64,000 nt of DNA, from positions 20,506 to 84,505 of the IMG/VR virus record IMGVR_UViG_3300020433_000002; one strand, given 5' to 3'. The stretch's first letter is position 1. Every line of letters starts with the position of its first letter. Below, in pieces: positions 45,717-53,781 of the stretch. The notes under the pieces are model-generated. The model did not search any database, was not told the DNA's origin, and was given only the letters and a program-made list of their open reading frames with translations. Source of the DNA: a virus. Both the position numbers and the translations under genes were made by a program.

Positions 45717-46333
45717 TGTTTGAATTAAATGAAGAACTAAAAGTATGCAACTGCCAATCCAAAAGACCTATCTTTATAATAGATAATTTCTACGAGAATC
45801 CAGAAGAAGTTGAGGATTATCTTTTTAATAGAAATCCCCCACTATGGAAAATAAATGAAGAAGGAACCAATAATGGTGTGTATTTTGAAGATAGAAGATT
45901 CTTTGAGTATGATGAGAGACTACGAGAGGTATATGAGTATTTGAGTGAGTTGTGCGGACAGAAATTTTTTAGTTGTGATGTGAATACTAATATGACTCGT
46001 TTTACTAAAGATAGTTTTAATGACTACGAGAATTGTGTTTGGTGGCCACACTCTGATACTGGATATAATGGTATAGTATATTTTAGTGATGAGTGTGGTA
46101 CTTGTTTGTACGAAGACTTAGGTGTAGATGGTGATACTGTCGAACATCGTGAGCCTTGGAGACCGAAGGAAAACTATAAAGTATTAGAAACACTTGGTGC
46201 AAGGTATAATCGTATGGTATTATTTGATGGTATAATTCCACATGGAATGAATATATGTAATGATACATATTTTGGTAAGGAATATCGTAAGAACCAAGTA
46301 TTTTTCTTTGATAAAGATGAAGTCAATTTTTAA
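45716..46333 (+). CDS. DUF6445-like Fe(II)/2OG-type protein
   Basis: This 205-residue protein starts with GTG overlapping the previous TAG. It has an N-terminal PIFIIDNFYENPEEVEDYLF, then WWPHSDTGYNGIVYFS (His112-x-Asp114) and VLFDGIIPHGMN (distal His). This matches DUF6445-type proteins, which are often found beside flavin-dependent halogenases in bacteria. A halogenase lies two genes on, in the opposite strand. Confidence 0.6.
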   Translation: MFELNEELKVCNCQSKRPIFIIDNFYENPEEVEDYLFNRNPPLWKINEEGTNNGVYFEDRRFFEYDERLREVYEYLSELCGQKFFSCDVNTNMTRFTKDSFNDYENCVWWPHSDTGYNGIVYFSDECGTCLYEDLGVDGDTVEHREPWRPKENYKVLETLGARYNRMVLFDGIIPHGMNICNDTYFGKEYRKNQVFFFDKDEVNF

Positions 46334-46670
46334 AATATCAGAATATTTTCCAGAAACTAATCAGATTACTATTAGATTCTGTAGATTACACGCACCTAAG
46401 AATATTGATGAGTACAGACCTGTTAGTCTTGATCTGAATGATGATGCACTAGATTTGTATGATATAGAAACATTTACTCAAAGTATTATGAGAAAGGCTG
46501 GAGAGAAATGGATTGAAAGACATGAAGATTCTGAAGAGTTATTGTTTGAGAATATACCAGAGACTCCTAAAGGTAGGTTTAATATAGAGGATTTAATAGG
46601 TAAAGTTATATCATGTGAGACTTATAAACAAAGTAGAGAACCAATTAAGATGAGGAAAATTGAATTATGA
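46317..46670 (+). CDS. Hypothetical protein (117 aa)
   Basis: Starts MKSIFKISEYFPETNQITIR and has an acidic helix (DEYRPVSLDLNDDALDLYD). A longer frame from 46260 lies inside the previous gene, so the ATG at 46317 (17-nt overlap) is chosen. Not recognised; its place suggests a link to the oxygenase island. Confidence 0.55.
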   Translation: MKSIFKISEYFPETNQITIRFCRLHAPKNIDEYRPVSLDLNDDALDLYDIETFTQSIMRKAGEKWIERHEDSEELLFENIPETPKGRFNIEDLIGKVISCETYKQSREPIKMRKIEL

Positions 46671-47155
46671 CTATCCCTAGATACAAACATTTTTTTAAGA
46701 AGTTAGATAAGTTCTCAGTATGTGCATTGAAGGCCGATCCTACATGGATTGGTGTGGAGCAAGCACCTGATAGTTTTGGTACATATCATTATGTGGTACA
46801 TGGTAGTGCAAGGATTGGAGTACCATTTAAGGAAGAATATTTTGAGGTAAAGAGTAAAGAGTTCTTCTCTATGCAACATCTACTAGATCAACCAGTAATG
46901 ATGGAAACTTATGATGATTTTTATATGATTGGATTTAATGCTATAAACAGGAAAGAAGTATGGGATGGTAAATTAGTAAAAGAACCAACACTACAGGTAT
47001 CAAAAGAATCACATCTAATTTGTTTTGATGGTAACCCTATTGTAAATGGGAAACAACTAGAAAGATTTGATTATGCTGATCTATCTCCTGATAAAACTTA
47101 CGAGATTAATCTGAATGATGGTGCTTTAGGAGTATTTACGGAGTGTAGTGTTTAA
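46667..47155 (+). CDS. Hypothetical protein, possibly cupin-like (162 aa)
   Basis: Beta-rich sequence with YHYVVHGSARIGVPFKEEYF and ESHLICFDGNPIVNGK, which could be a cupin-type barrel, but no clear metal-binding set is seen. It overlaps the previous gene by 4 nt and the 3' end of the convergent halogenase by 20 nt. Confidence 0.5.
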   Translation: MTIPRYKHFFKKLDKFSVCALKADPTWIGVEQAPDSFGTYHYVVHGSARIGVPFKEEYFEVKSKEFFSMQHLLDQPVMMETYDDFYMIGFNAINRKEVWDGKLVKEPTLQVSKESHLICFDGNPIVNGKQLERFDYADLSPDKTYEINLNDGALGVFTECSV

Positions 47156-48332
47156 ACTTCTCAAAGTATATTCCTAGTTGAGCCCATAGAGCATCAGGAT
47201 ATAAGTTATTATATTTGTTAGGGTATTTCTTATAATTCTTCCATAAAGATTCATCCACATCAAACTTACTATAATACTTCCAGAAAGGTGTATCATCTCT
47301 ATCACTTAGCATATAATGATGTAATAAGTAATCTGAATTTTGTTTTTGTACCTTTAACATTGTTTTGTTATATGCCTCTGGTTTTGATCCTTTCAATATA
47401 CATTTAACTAATAAAGTAATACTATAAACCACCATATATAATCCATTTGCTTCCAATGGATCAACAAATCCTTGACCTAATCCTATAGTAACCACGTTAT
47501 CTTTCCATGGCCTTTTTAATACATTAGGTTTCCATTTAATATTTCTTGGTTGTATATTATTATATCGTTTTCTATTCTTAGTCCACCCTTTAAAATCATC
47601 AAGAGCTTCATCATCAGAGATATACTTATCAGAATAAACATAACCTGATCCAGTACGATTTTGTAGATCAATTATAAACTGCCATCCACATTCTCTTGCT
47701 ACTGTTTGTGTATATGGATTGATCTCTCCCTTTAATTCAAATGGACATACCCATGCACTATTAACTAAATGGTGATCCCATATCTCTTCAGTTCTATCAG
47801 TCGTAAATTTTCTAGCAAAACCACTAGCATCAACGTAGAGGTCATATCCTTTAGGTAATTCATCTAATGTATCAATAATATGAGTTACGTCTTTACAATA
47901 GTCTTTAACAACAGAATTGGCTAGGTTTGCATCTAAATGATATGCAACCGATCTCCACCCATCTTTATCATATAATTCTATGTGACTATTTTTATCTTTA
48001 ACACCAGACTTATATTCTTGATACCATTTATCAAAACGACCTTTAGGATCATCCTGCCAAAACGTCATGAGAAATGGATCCTTACCAACACCATCCCACT
48101 CATATTTCATGTTCCCATACTTATGGACAGCATTACATCCATTCATCCACTCTTTCTCTGGAATACCTAGTTCTTCAAAGAAGGCTCCTATTTGTGGAAG
48201 AGAAGATTCCCCAACACCACTTGTAGGTATCTCATCACTTTCGATTAATGTTATCTCAGCATCAAGAAATCTCTGCATATATGATGCACACCACCAACCA
48301 GAAGTTCCACCACCTATAATACAAATTTTCAT
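47136..48332 (-). CDS. Flavin-dependent halogenase (tryptophan halogenase family), short form
   Basis: This 398-residue protein has the FAD-binding GGGTSGW (7-13), GVGESSLPQIG (39-49), and the conserved active-site Lys as Lys71 in NAVHKYGNMKYEW. The late GLGQGFVDPLEANGLYM (about 284-300) matches the PLExxG region with Glu294. The usual WxWxIP is changed to GWQFIIDL (216-223). The family makes hypohalous acid from halide, O2 and FADH2. A viral member, VirX1 of cyanophage Syn10, is a known halogenase with a liking for iodide. Last gene of a minus-strand operon. Confidence 0.88.
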   Translation of the reverse strand: MKICIIGGGTSGWWCASYMQRFLDAEITLIESDEIPTSGVGESSLPQIGAFFEELGIPEKEWMNGCNAVHKYGNMKYEWDGVGKDPFLMTFWQDDPKGRFDKWYQEYKSGVKDKNSHIELYDKDGWRSVAYHLDANLANSVVKDYCKDVTHIIDTLDELPKGYDLYVDASGFARKFTTDRTEEIWDHHLVNSAWVCPFELKGEINPYTQTVARECGWQFIIDLQNRTGSGYVYSDKYISDDEALDDFKGWTKNRKRYNNIQPRNIKWKPNVLKRPWKDNVVTIGLGQGFVDPLEANGLYMVVYSITLLVKCILKGSKPEAYNKTMLKVQKQNSDYLLHHYMLSDRDDTPFWKYYSKFDVDESLWKNYKKYPNKYNNLYPDALWAQLGIYFEKFKHYTP

Positions 48333-48916
48333 TAATGAGTCCTACAATTTGGTAATAGGTCAGTCACAACCCTAAAGTTACTAGGATTGATGTACACACC
48401 CATGAGTATATGGTATATATCATTTACAAAAGCAAAGGATCCATGTTGTTTCTTTGTATTTAAAAGATATGGTTTCCCTGCCTTAAATGGTGCTAGTTGT
48501 TTATCATATATGAAGGCCCACTCATGTAATTCAGTCTTATTTAATGGTATGAAGATTCTCATTTGTTGTGTTGTTTTATAAGCATCCCTATGTGGTCTAA
48601 AGAAAGTACCTGCATCCATTTTAACTGCATGACATTTTGCTAGACTATTCCACTTATCAAAAAATTGTACTAGGGACGGACATGACTTTAAATTATTATT
48701 ATATTCTCCCTCTTTCTTATCTTTTACTCTAAGATCAAGAGTATCTGATCCAGTTAAAGATAATCCCATAGGAGCAGAGACACTTGGCCCTGTGACCCAG
48801 TTGTTGTTACTAGATAGTTGTGTTATAATATTATCGACATCAAAATCCCAGTCAAGTTCGACAATATCACCATAACTATTCAGTAGAGTTAGGAGTGTTG
48901 CCTGTGTATCGTTCAT
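48332..48916 (-). CDS. Asp/Asn-hydroxylase-like 2OG oxygenase
   Basis: About 194 residues from the ATG (a GTG at 48931 adds five). It has FFRPHRDAYKTTQQMRIFIP with H-x-x-D-type residues, then YLLNTKKQHGSFAFVND with a distal His, as in aspartyl/asparaginyl beta-hydroxylases and related cupins. It overlaps the halogenase start by 1 nt (TAATG), so it is translated with it and may act on the same substrate. Confidence 0.6.
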   Translation of the reverse strand: MNDTQATLLTLLNSYGDIVELDWDFDVDNIITQLSSNNNWVTGPSVSAPMGLSLTGSDTLDLRVKDKKEGEYNNNLKSCPSLVQFFDKWNSLAKCHAVKMDAGTFFRPHRDAYKTTQQMRIFIPLNKTELHEWAFIYDKQLAPFKAGKPYLLNTKKQHGSFAFVNDIYHILMGVYINPSNFRVVTDLLPNCRTH

Positions 48917-49166
48917 TTCTTGGGAGTTCACGTAGTTGATCCATTTTTCTTATATGTTCTATTCTCATAATCTCATGGTATAATCGGATTACATCTTTGG
49001 GAGCATCTGCTTTCCATATAAATGGTAGTAACCCATGAACAAGACTCTTAAATGAGATTGCAATTAACCTACGAGAATTACCTATAGAGTGTTTAAGATG
49101 ATACCAGTAAGTCCATCCAGTTTCTACTTCTAAGTGATATTTGGATTCCTTAAAAATATTTCTCAT
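48876..49166 (-). CDS. DUF6356-like small protein (96 aa)
   Basis: Starts MRNIFKESKYHLEVETGWTY and has HLKHSIGNSRRLIAISFKSLV then HGLLPFIWKADAPKDVIRLY, the H-x-H / HGLLP pattern of DUF6356, a family seen near capsule or lipid genes. A much longer frame to 49421 would cross the divergent oxygenase gene and is rejected. First gene of the halogenase operon. Confidence 0.6.
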   Translation of the reverse strand: MRNIFKESKYHLEVETGWTYWYHLKHSIGNSRRLIAISFKSLVHGLLPFIWKADAPKDVIRLYHEIMRIEHIRKMDQLRELPRNERYTGNTPNSTE

Positions 49167-49173
49167 ACTATTA

Positions 49174-49202
49174 ATTATATCATATCTATCTAGTAATGCA
49201 AA
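49174..49202 (-). promoter_or_regulatory. Sigma-70 promoter of the halogenase operon
   Basis: On the minus strand, TTTGCA (49202-49197), 17 nt, TATAAT (49179-49174), 7 nt before the DUF6356 ATG. The -35 overlaps the first codons of the divergent oxygenase gene. Confidence 0.55.
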
Positions 49203-49855
49203 ACCTACACTGCGATGCCTATACCGATCCTTTTCCACATATAGTTCTTCATGATTTCTATGATGATGAAGAGTTGGAGTTGATATGGGAAGAATTAAAA
49301 TTCTATACAAAACCAGGAAAATTAGTAACTCCTGATAAGTATGGTGGGATAGTAGGTAAGACTGATTCCAAGGCTTTAATGTTAGATGACGTATATCCAG
49401 AAGCATATAGAAATCTATCAAATATATTAGAAGTTAATAGAAAGGTATTTACATCTGGAGTATTGGATGTATTTGCTCAATGCCATGATTGTTGTAGCAT
49501 TGCACCTGAGGTTAATAAGGATAATACTAAGGTACGATATTATCATGATGGTGAAGGATATGAGGCTCATAAAGATAAGTCAGTTCAGTTTCTAGCATTT
49601 AGTTATTTCTATAAAGAACCTAAGAAGTTTACAGGTGGTGAATTGTATTTTCCTGACTATATCGACATGGATGCCTTGACGTGCGAGAATAATATGACTA
49701 TAATATTTCCTGGTTGGGTAAAACATGGAGTAAGGACAGTAACTATTGAAAATTCAGATTATTATGATGGCTTCGGTAGATACGCTATTACGAGTTTTAT
49801 GAGTTGTATAGATAAAGAAAAAAGAAATTTTCAAGGATTAAACAAGAAAGATTAA
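49196..49855 (+). CDS. 2-oxoglutarate/Fe(II) oxygenase (prolyl 4-hydroxylase-like)
   Basis: This 219-residue protein is a clear match to the P4H type: YEAHKDKSVQFLAFSYF (His125-x-Asp127), FTGGELYFPDY, FPGWVKHGVRTV (distal His) and an Arg in FGRYAITSFMS. The start is ATG in the 29-bp divergent gap opposite the halogenase operon. Substrate unknown; may be a protein or a halogenated product. Confidence 0.8.
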   Translation: MQNLHCDAYTDPFPHIVLHDFYDDEELELIWEELKFYTKPGKLVTPDKYGGIVGKTDSKALMLDDVYPEAYRNLSNILEVNRKVFTSGVLDVFAQCHDCCSIAPEVNKDNTKVRYYHDGEGYEAHKDKSVQFLAFSYFYKEPKKFTGGELYFPDYIDMDALTCENNMTIIFPGWVKHGVRTVTIENSDYYDGFGRYAITSFMSCIDKEKRNFQGLNKKD

Positions 49856-49857
49856 TT

Positions 49858-50430
49858 ATGCAAGATATACTTATAGGTGATAACTTTTTCTCTCATCCCG
49901 AGCTAATCCGTGAATTAGCACTTAGTTATAATGATTACAGACACTCAGAAGACCCAGAATATGAGTGTGGATGGAAAGGATGGAGAACTCCAGCCCCAAA
50001 GGCAATCAATGAGGGTATATATGATGTAATGACGAAGGCATACAAGATTGATGAGAAGGATTATGTATGTACACCATACTTCCATATTGCCTACGAGGAA
50101 ACTAAGTTAACTTGTGATTTTCCTAATTTTAAATGGCACGTAGATCAGAGTGAGTTTGCAGGGTTGGTATATTTACATCCAGAGCCTCCCAAGAAAACTG
50201 GAACCTGTCTGCTAAATGGTACAGAAAATGAAATAGTCACAGTTGATAATGTATTCAACAGAATCGTTGCATATCCCTCTTACTATTATCATGCACCCGA
50301 AGACTTGTTCGGAACTATGAAGGATAAGGAGAGCGGCCGCATGACTCTCACATTTTTTATATGGGCGAATGATAATCCACATAAACAACACGCAATAAAC
50401 TGGATGAGACTTATGGAGACTGAAAAGTGA
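49858..50430 (+). CDS. DUF6445-like Fe(II)/2OG-type protein
   Basis: This 190-residue protein has an N-terminal DNFFSHPELIRELAL and GWRTPAPKAI, then FKWHVDQSEFAGLVYLHP (His94-x-Asp96), AYPSYYYHAPEDL (His145) and GRMTLTFFIW (Arg). This is the DUF6445 pattern, also seen at 45716, and such proteins often go with halogenases. It follows the P4H-like gene by 2 nt. Confidence 0.65.
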   Translation: MQDILIGDNFFSHPELIRELALSYNDYRHSEDPEYECGWKGWRTPAPKAINEGIYDVMTKAYKIDEKDYVCTPYFHIAYEETKLTCDFPNFKWHVDQSEFAGLVYLHPEPPKKTGTCLLNGTENEIVTVDNVFNRIVAYPSYYYHAPEDLFGTMKDKESGRMTLTFFIWANDNPHKQHAINWMRLMETEK

Positions 50431-50510
50431 GAAAATCATACATACCTTTGTATGGTTTGTACGGGAAGCTCTAACGTCATAACGGGAAACCAGTTACAAA
50501 AGCGTCACAT

Positions 50511-50533
50511 ACCCTCGACCAGAGGGTTTTTTT
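50511..50533 (+). terminator. Rho-independent terminator
   Basis: ACCCTC (50511-50516) pairs with GAGGGT (50522-50527), loop GACCA, then a run of seven T. It closes the oxygenase island. Confidence 0.8.
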
Positions 50534-50543
50534 GTGTTATAAT
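50515..50543 (+). promoter_or_regulatory. Sigma-70 promoter embedded in the terminator
   Basis: TCGACC (50515-50520) within the hairpin, 17 nt, TATAAT (50538-50543). Drives the helicase gene at 50566. Confidence 0.55.
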
Positions 50544-50565
50544 AAGTGCATATTATGAGAGTTTG

Positions 50566-51753
50566 ATGCAATTACGACCACACCAACAAGATGCCCTCGA
50601 CGCTATGCAACAGCATGAGAAGGGTCAAATCATTGTACCTACAGGTGGCGGTAAGACTATCTGTATGATACATGATGCTATGAGAGAGTTCTCAAAGGAT
50701 CATCAACAGACCATAGTGGTCGTTGCACCTCGTATTCTACTAGCAAATCAGTTGAGTGCAGAGTTCCTAGAGTTCATTACAGATCCCACAGTGGATGTGA
50801 TGCACGTGCATAGTGGAGAGACACATCATTTCAGCACTACTAAGGTAGATGAGATTCGTGAGTTCAACTTCCACAATGCTAACAATGGTAGAAATCAGTT
50901 AATATTCACAACATATCATTCTTTACGTAGAGTGGTTGAAAGCAACATCACGATTGATACAGTCTATTTTGATGAAGCACACAACAGCACACAGAGAAAC
51001 TTCTTCGTGCCTACACAGGAACTCGCAACAAGTATATTCACACGTGCCTATTTCTTTACTGCAACCCCTAAGCACAGTCTCACACCTGCTAGAGCTGGTA
51101 TGAATGACTCTAAGGTATATGGAGAGGTAATCTGCAATGTACCTGCTCCAAAGTTAGTCAGAGAGGGTTACATACTACCACCAAAGGTGGAGATATATCA
51201 GTCTAGAATCTTGAAAAAAGATGAGTTGGTTGCTGATCGTGATTGTGAACAGATGATAGGTGCTATTGATAACCTTAAAAAGAGTAAGGTATTGATATGT
51301 GCGAAATCAACCGCACAGATTATCAATCTACTCTATCACACACCATTCACTCAGCAACTTGCATGGGCGAATTACTCATGGATGACTATAACATCTAAAA
51401 CAGGTGCTATAATAGACGGAGAGAAGGTCGATAGAGAGACTTTCTTTGATACTCTTAATGAGTGGGGAAGAGATCCTGAGAAAAAATTTGTTGTGTTACA
51501 TCATAGCATATTATCTGAAGGTATCAACGTAAATGGTCTTGAAGCGGTCTTGTTTATGAGATCTATGGATTACATAGGTATCTCTCAAACAATAGGTCGT
51601 GTGATCCGTAAGGGCGATGCAGACAAAGTGTTTGGTCTTGTATGCGTACCAGTTTATTCAAATGTAGGTATCTCTACTGCACGTAAGGTACAGAATGTTG
51701 TTGATACAATATTCAACAAAGGAGAGCCTGCTATTTCAACAGTAAGAAAATGA
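50566..51753 (+). CDS. uvsW: UvsW-like SF2 helicase
   Basis: 395 residues from MQLRPHQQDA; the in-frame ATG at 50452 lies before the promoter and is not used. Motif I TGGGKT (26-31), DEAH (136-139) with FTATP after it, and motif VI QTIGRVIRKG. In T4, UvsW unwinds branched DNA and R-loops and shifts replication from origin to recombination mode. It is shorter than T4 UvsW (about 500), so it lacks an N-terminal part. Confidence 0.8.
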   Translation: MQLRPHQQDALDAMQQHEKGQIIVPTGGGKTICMIHDAMREFSKDHQQTIVVVAPRILLANQLSAEFLEFITDPTVDVMHVHSGETHHFSTTKVDEIREFNFHNANNGRNQLIFTTYHSLRRVVESNITIDTVYFDEAHNSTQRNFFVPTQELATSIFTRAYFFTATPKHSLTPARAGMNDSKVYGEVICNVPAPKLVREGYILPPKVEIYQSRILKKDELVADRDCEQMIGAIDNLKKSKVLICAKSTAQIINLLYHTPFTQQLAWANYSWMTITSKTGAIIDGEKVDRETFFDTLNEWGRDPEKKFVVLHHSILSEGINVNGLEAVLFMRSMDYIGISQTIGRVIRKGDADKVFGLVCVPVYSNVGISTARKVQNVVDTIFNKGEPAISTVRK

Positions 51754-52199
51754 CTTCATCTATAGTATTAGTTACAGGTGGTTTTGATCCATTACATAGT
51801 GGACATATTGCCTACTTCAAATCAGCAAAAGCAATCGCACCATTGAGTCCACTCGCTGTAGGACTCAATTCTGATCAATGGTTATCGGACAAGAAAGGTA
51901 AACCATTTATGCCTTTGAAGGAGAGAATAGCAATCGTCAGAGAATTAAAGATGGTTGATGTTGTTATTGAGTATGATGATAGCGACAAGACAAGTAATTG
52001 TGCGATAGAGCAACTATTAGAAATATATGATAAGGTTGTCTTTGCAAATGGTGGAGACAGGCACAATGAAAATGTACCAGAGTATGAGAAGTTCAAGAAC
52101 AATGATAATGTGATCTTCCGATGGGCTGTTGGTGGTCTGCACAAGATGAACAGTAGTTCATGGATACTCAGGGAGTGGGATGAGAAAGATGACAAGTGA
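51750..52199 (+). CDS. Cytidylyltransferase-like nucleotidyltransferase
   Basis: This 149-residue protein has the nucleotidyltransferase signature VTGGFDPLHSGHIAYF (H-x-G-H) and FANGGDRHNEN. Its length and motifs fit the RfaE2/GCT branch that joins a nucleotide to a sugar or polyol phosphate. The other possibility is an NMN adenylyltransferase-like enzyme. It overlaps the helicase by 4 nt. Confidence 0.75.
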   Translation: MTSSIVLVTGGFDPLHSGHIAYFKSAKAIAPLSPLAVGLNSDQWLSDKKGKPFMPLKERIAIVRELKMVDVVIEYDDSDKTSNCAIEQLLEIYDKVVFANGGDRHNENVPEYEKFKNNDNVIFRWAVGGLHKMNSSSWILREWDEKDDK

Positions 52200-52287
52200 A
52201 TTATTATTAAAAATATACATGAAAGCAAGGAGACAACCACTTGCTAAACCAGTAAGAACACATTATAATGTGGCTACATATGGATAA
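52189..52287 (+). CDS. Possible small protein (32 aa)
   Basis: ATG overlapping the end of the nucleotidyltransferase by 11 nt; MTSELLLKIYMKARRQPLAK with a basic end. It fits the packing but contains the next gene's promoter, so coding is uncertain. Confidence 0.35.
   Translation: MTSELLLKIYMKARRQPLAKPVRTHYNVATYG
52241..52269 (+). promoter_or_regulatory. Sigma-70 promoter
   Basis: TTGCTA (52241-52246), 17 nt, TATAAT (52264-52269), 23 nt before the next ATG. Confidence 0.6.
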
Positions 52288-52292
52288 ACATT

Positions 52293-52439
52293 ATGAACGA
52301 CCTTGATTTTTCTCGCATTGCTAATGCTCTTGAAAGAATTGCAAATGCTTTAGAACATATCAACATTGAGAATATAGAGCATAATCATGTTGAGACTGAT
52401 GTACCAGTAGAAGTAAATACTCATGCTAAAACTTGGTAA
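52293..52439 (+). CDS. Small helical hypothetical protein (48 aa)
   Basis: Amphipathic heptad-like repeat ANALERIANALEHI near the N-terminus suggests a short coiled coil. It overlaps the next start by 1 nt (TAATG). Function unknown. Confidence 0.6.
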   Translation: MNDLDFSRIANALERIANALEHINIENIEHNHVETDVPVEVNTHAKTW

Positions 52440-52939
52440 TGAATATTTTTGTAACCGACCCTGATCCCATATTATCTGCACAGGTGCTACCTGATAAGCA
52501 TATCGTCAAGATGCCTTTAGAAACTTGTCAAATGCTTTCTATTGTTGCATCTAAAGAGTGGGGTCATGACTTTGGTAAGTTACCAAAGAAAGGTGGTGGT
52601 TTCTACAAAACAGAGAAAGGTGCATTTCGTAATCATCCCTGTACTATATGGGCTCAGACCTATTACAGTTGGTTGATTACACATGGTCTTGCTCTATGTT
52701 CAGAGTACACATACAGATATGAAAAGATTCATACTTGTGAATATACTATACAATATGCTGATGACTTATTCCCTGAGAGTCCACCACCCACAGAATTTGT
52801 ACGTGCCATGTTTGATGAGTTTAAGTATGATGAGTCTATTGATACTATTACTGCCTATAAAAGATATATCAATGCTAAGCCATGGGTTAAGGACAACTAT
52901 CTTAGAAAACCTGAGAGAAAACCTGATTGGATAACATGA
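52439..52939 (+). CDS. Conserved phage protein, possibly pyrimidine-dimer-glycosylase-like
   Basis: 166 residues from MNIFVTDPDP. The pattern D-x-D-P-x3-A-x2-L-x-DKHIVKMPLETCQML, then HPCTIWAQTYYSW, is found in a family of phage proteins of uncertain function sometimes grouped with pyrimidine dimer DNA glycosylases. DNA repair is possible but not shown here. The start overlaps the previous gene. Confidence 0.6.
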   Translation: MNIFVTDPDPILSAQVLPDKHIVKMPLETCQMLSIVASKEWGHDFGKLPKKGGGFYKTEKGAFRNHPCTIWAQTYYSWLITHGLALCSEYTYRYEKIHTCEYTIQYADDLFPESPPPTEFVRAMFDEFKYDESIDTITAYKRYINAKPWVKDNYLRKPERKPDWIT

Positions 52940-53781
52940 GAGATTTAATATTGTTTGGAGACTGTAGAGATACACTCACACAATTTGATGAGAAGGCAAG
53001 ATGTTGTGTTACATCCCCACCTTACTATGGACTCAGGAACTATGGTGATGAGGAGAATCAGATCGGACATGAACAAACACCAGAGGAATATGTTGATGAA
53101 ATGGTCAAGGTATTCAGATTGGTTCGAGAGTGTCTAACTGATGATGGTACTGTATGGTTAAACATAGGGGATAGTTATTATAACTATAGACCTGGTAAAG
53201 GTCAAGCACTTTCTAAACAAACACTAGCAAAGAATGATCAAGACCTACCTAGTAAATGTGCAAGGAGAGGTAATAAACTAGATGGATTGAAAGAGAAGGA
53301 TATGATTGGTATTCCTTGGCTTCTTGCGTTTGCCCTGAGGGCTGATGGTTGGTACTTAAGACAAGATATTATCTGGAATAAACCTAATCCAATGCCAGAA
53401 AGTGTGAGAGATAGATGTACTAAATCACATGAATACATATTCTTATTAAGTAAGAATCAGAACTATTACTTTGATGTAGATGCTATCAAAGAACCTACAA
53501 GAAGGAAGAGATCAGTATGGGATATAACTAAGAAACCATACAAAGATGCCCATTTTGCTGTATTTCCACCTGATTTGATTGAACCCTGTATCAAGGCTGG
53601 TAGTGAGAGAGGAGATATAATACTAGATCCATTTATGGGATCAGGAACTACTGCTATGGTATCCAAAGAGTTAGGAAGAGATTACATAGGTTGCGAATTA
53701 CATGAAGAGTATGGTAAACTAATACAAGATAGACTACAACCATACCATAATCCCTTAGAGAAGTTTTATGAAAAAAGTTGA
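52936..53781 (+). CDS. DNA methyltransferase (N4-cytosine/N6-adenine)
   Basis: 281 residues from the ATG that overlaps the previous stop by 4 nt. It has TSPPYYGLRNYG (catalytic motif IV, SPPY type) near residue 27, LNIGDSY, and near the C-terminus DPFMGSGTTAMV (SAM-binding motif I). The order IV before I is that of beta-class enzymes. No restriction enzyme is next to it, so it is an orphan that may protect phage DNA. Confidence 0.88.
   Translation: MRDLILFGDCRDTLTQFDEKARCCVTSPPYYGLRNYGDEENQIGHEQTPEEYVDEMVKVFRLVRECLTDDGTVWLNIGDSYYNYRPGKGQALSKQTLAKNDQDLPSKCARRGNKLDGLKEKDMIGIPWLLAFALRADGWYLRQDIIWNKPNPMPESVRDRCTKSHEYIFLLSKNQNYYFDVDAIKEPTRRKRSVWDITKKPYKDAHFAVFPPDLIEPCIKAGSERGDIILDPFMGSGTTAMVSKELGRDYIGCELHEEYGKLIQDRLQPYHNPLEKFYEKS

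Noticed and set aside
46260-46316. Upstream extension of the 46317 gene
   Set aside because: It lies inside the preceding oxygenase gene; the downstream ATG gives the usual short overlap.
48876-49421. Minus-strand frame of 181 codons
   Set aside because: The first 85 codons lie opposite the well-supported oxygenase gene at 49196; the DUF6356-like sequence begins at the ATG at 49166, which follows a promoter.
50452-50565. N-terminal extension of the helicase
   Set aside because: It crosses a terminator and a sigma-70 promoter; the helicase sequence begins at MQLRPH at 50566.
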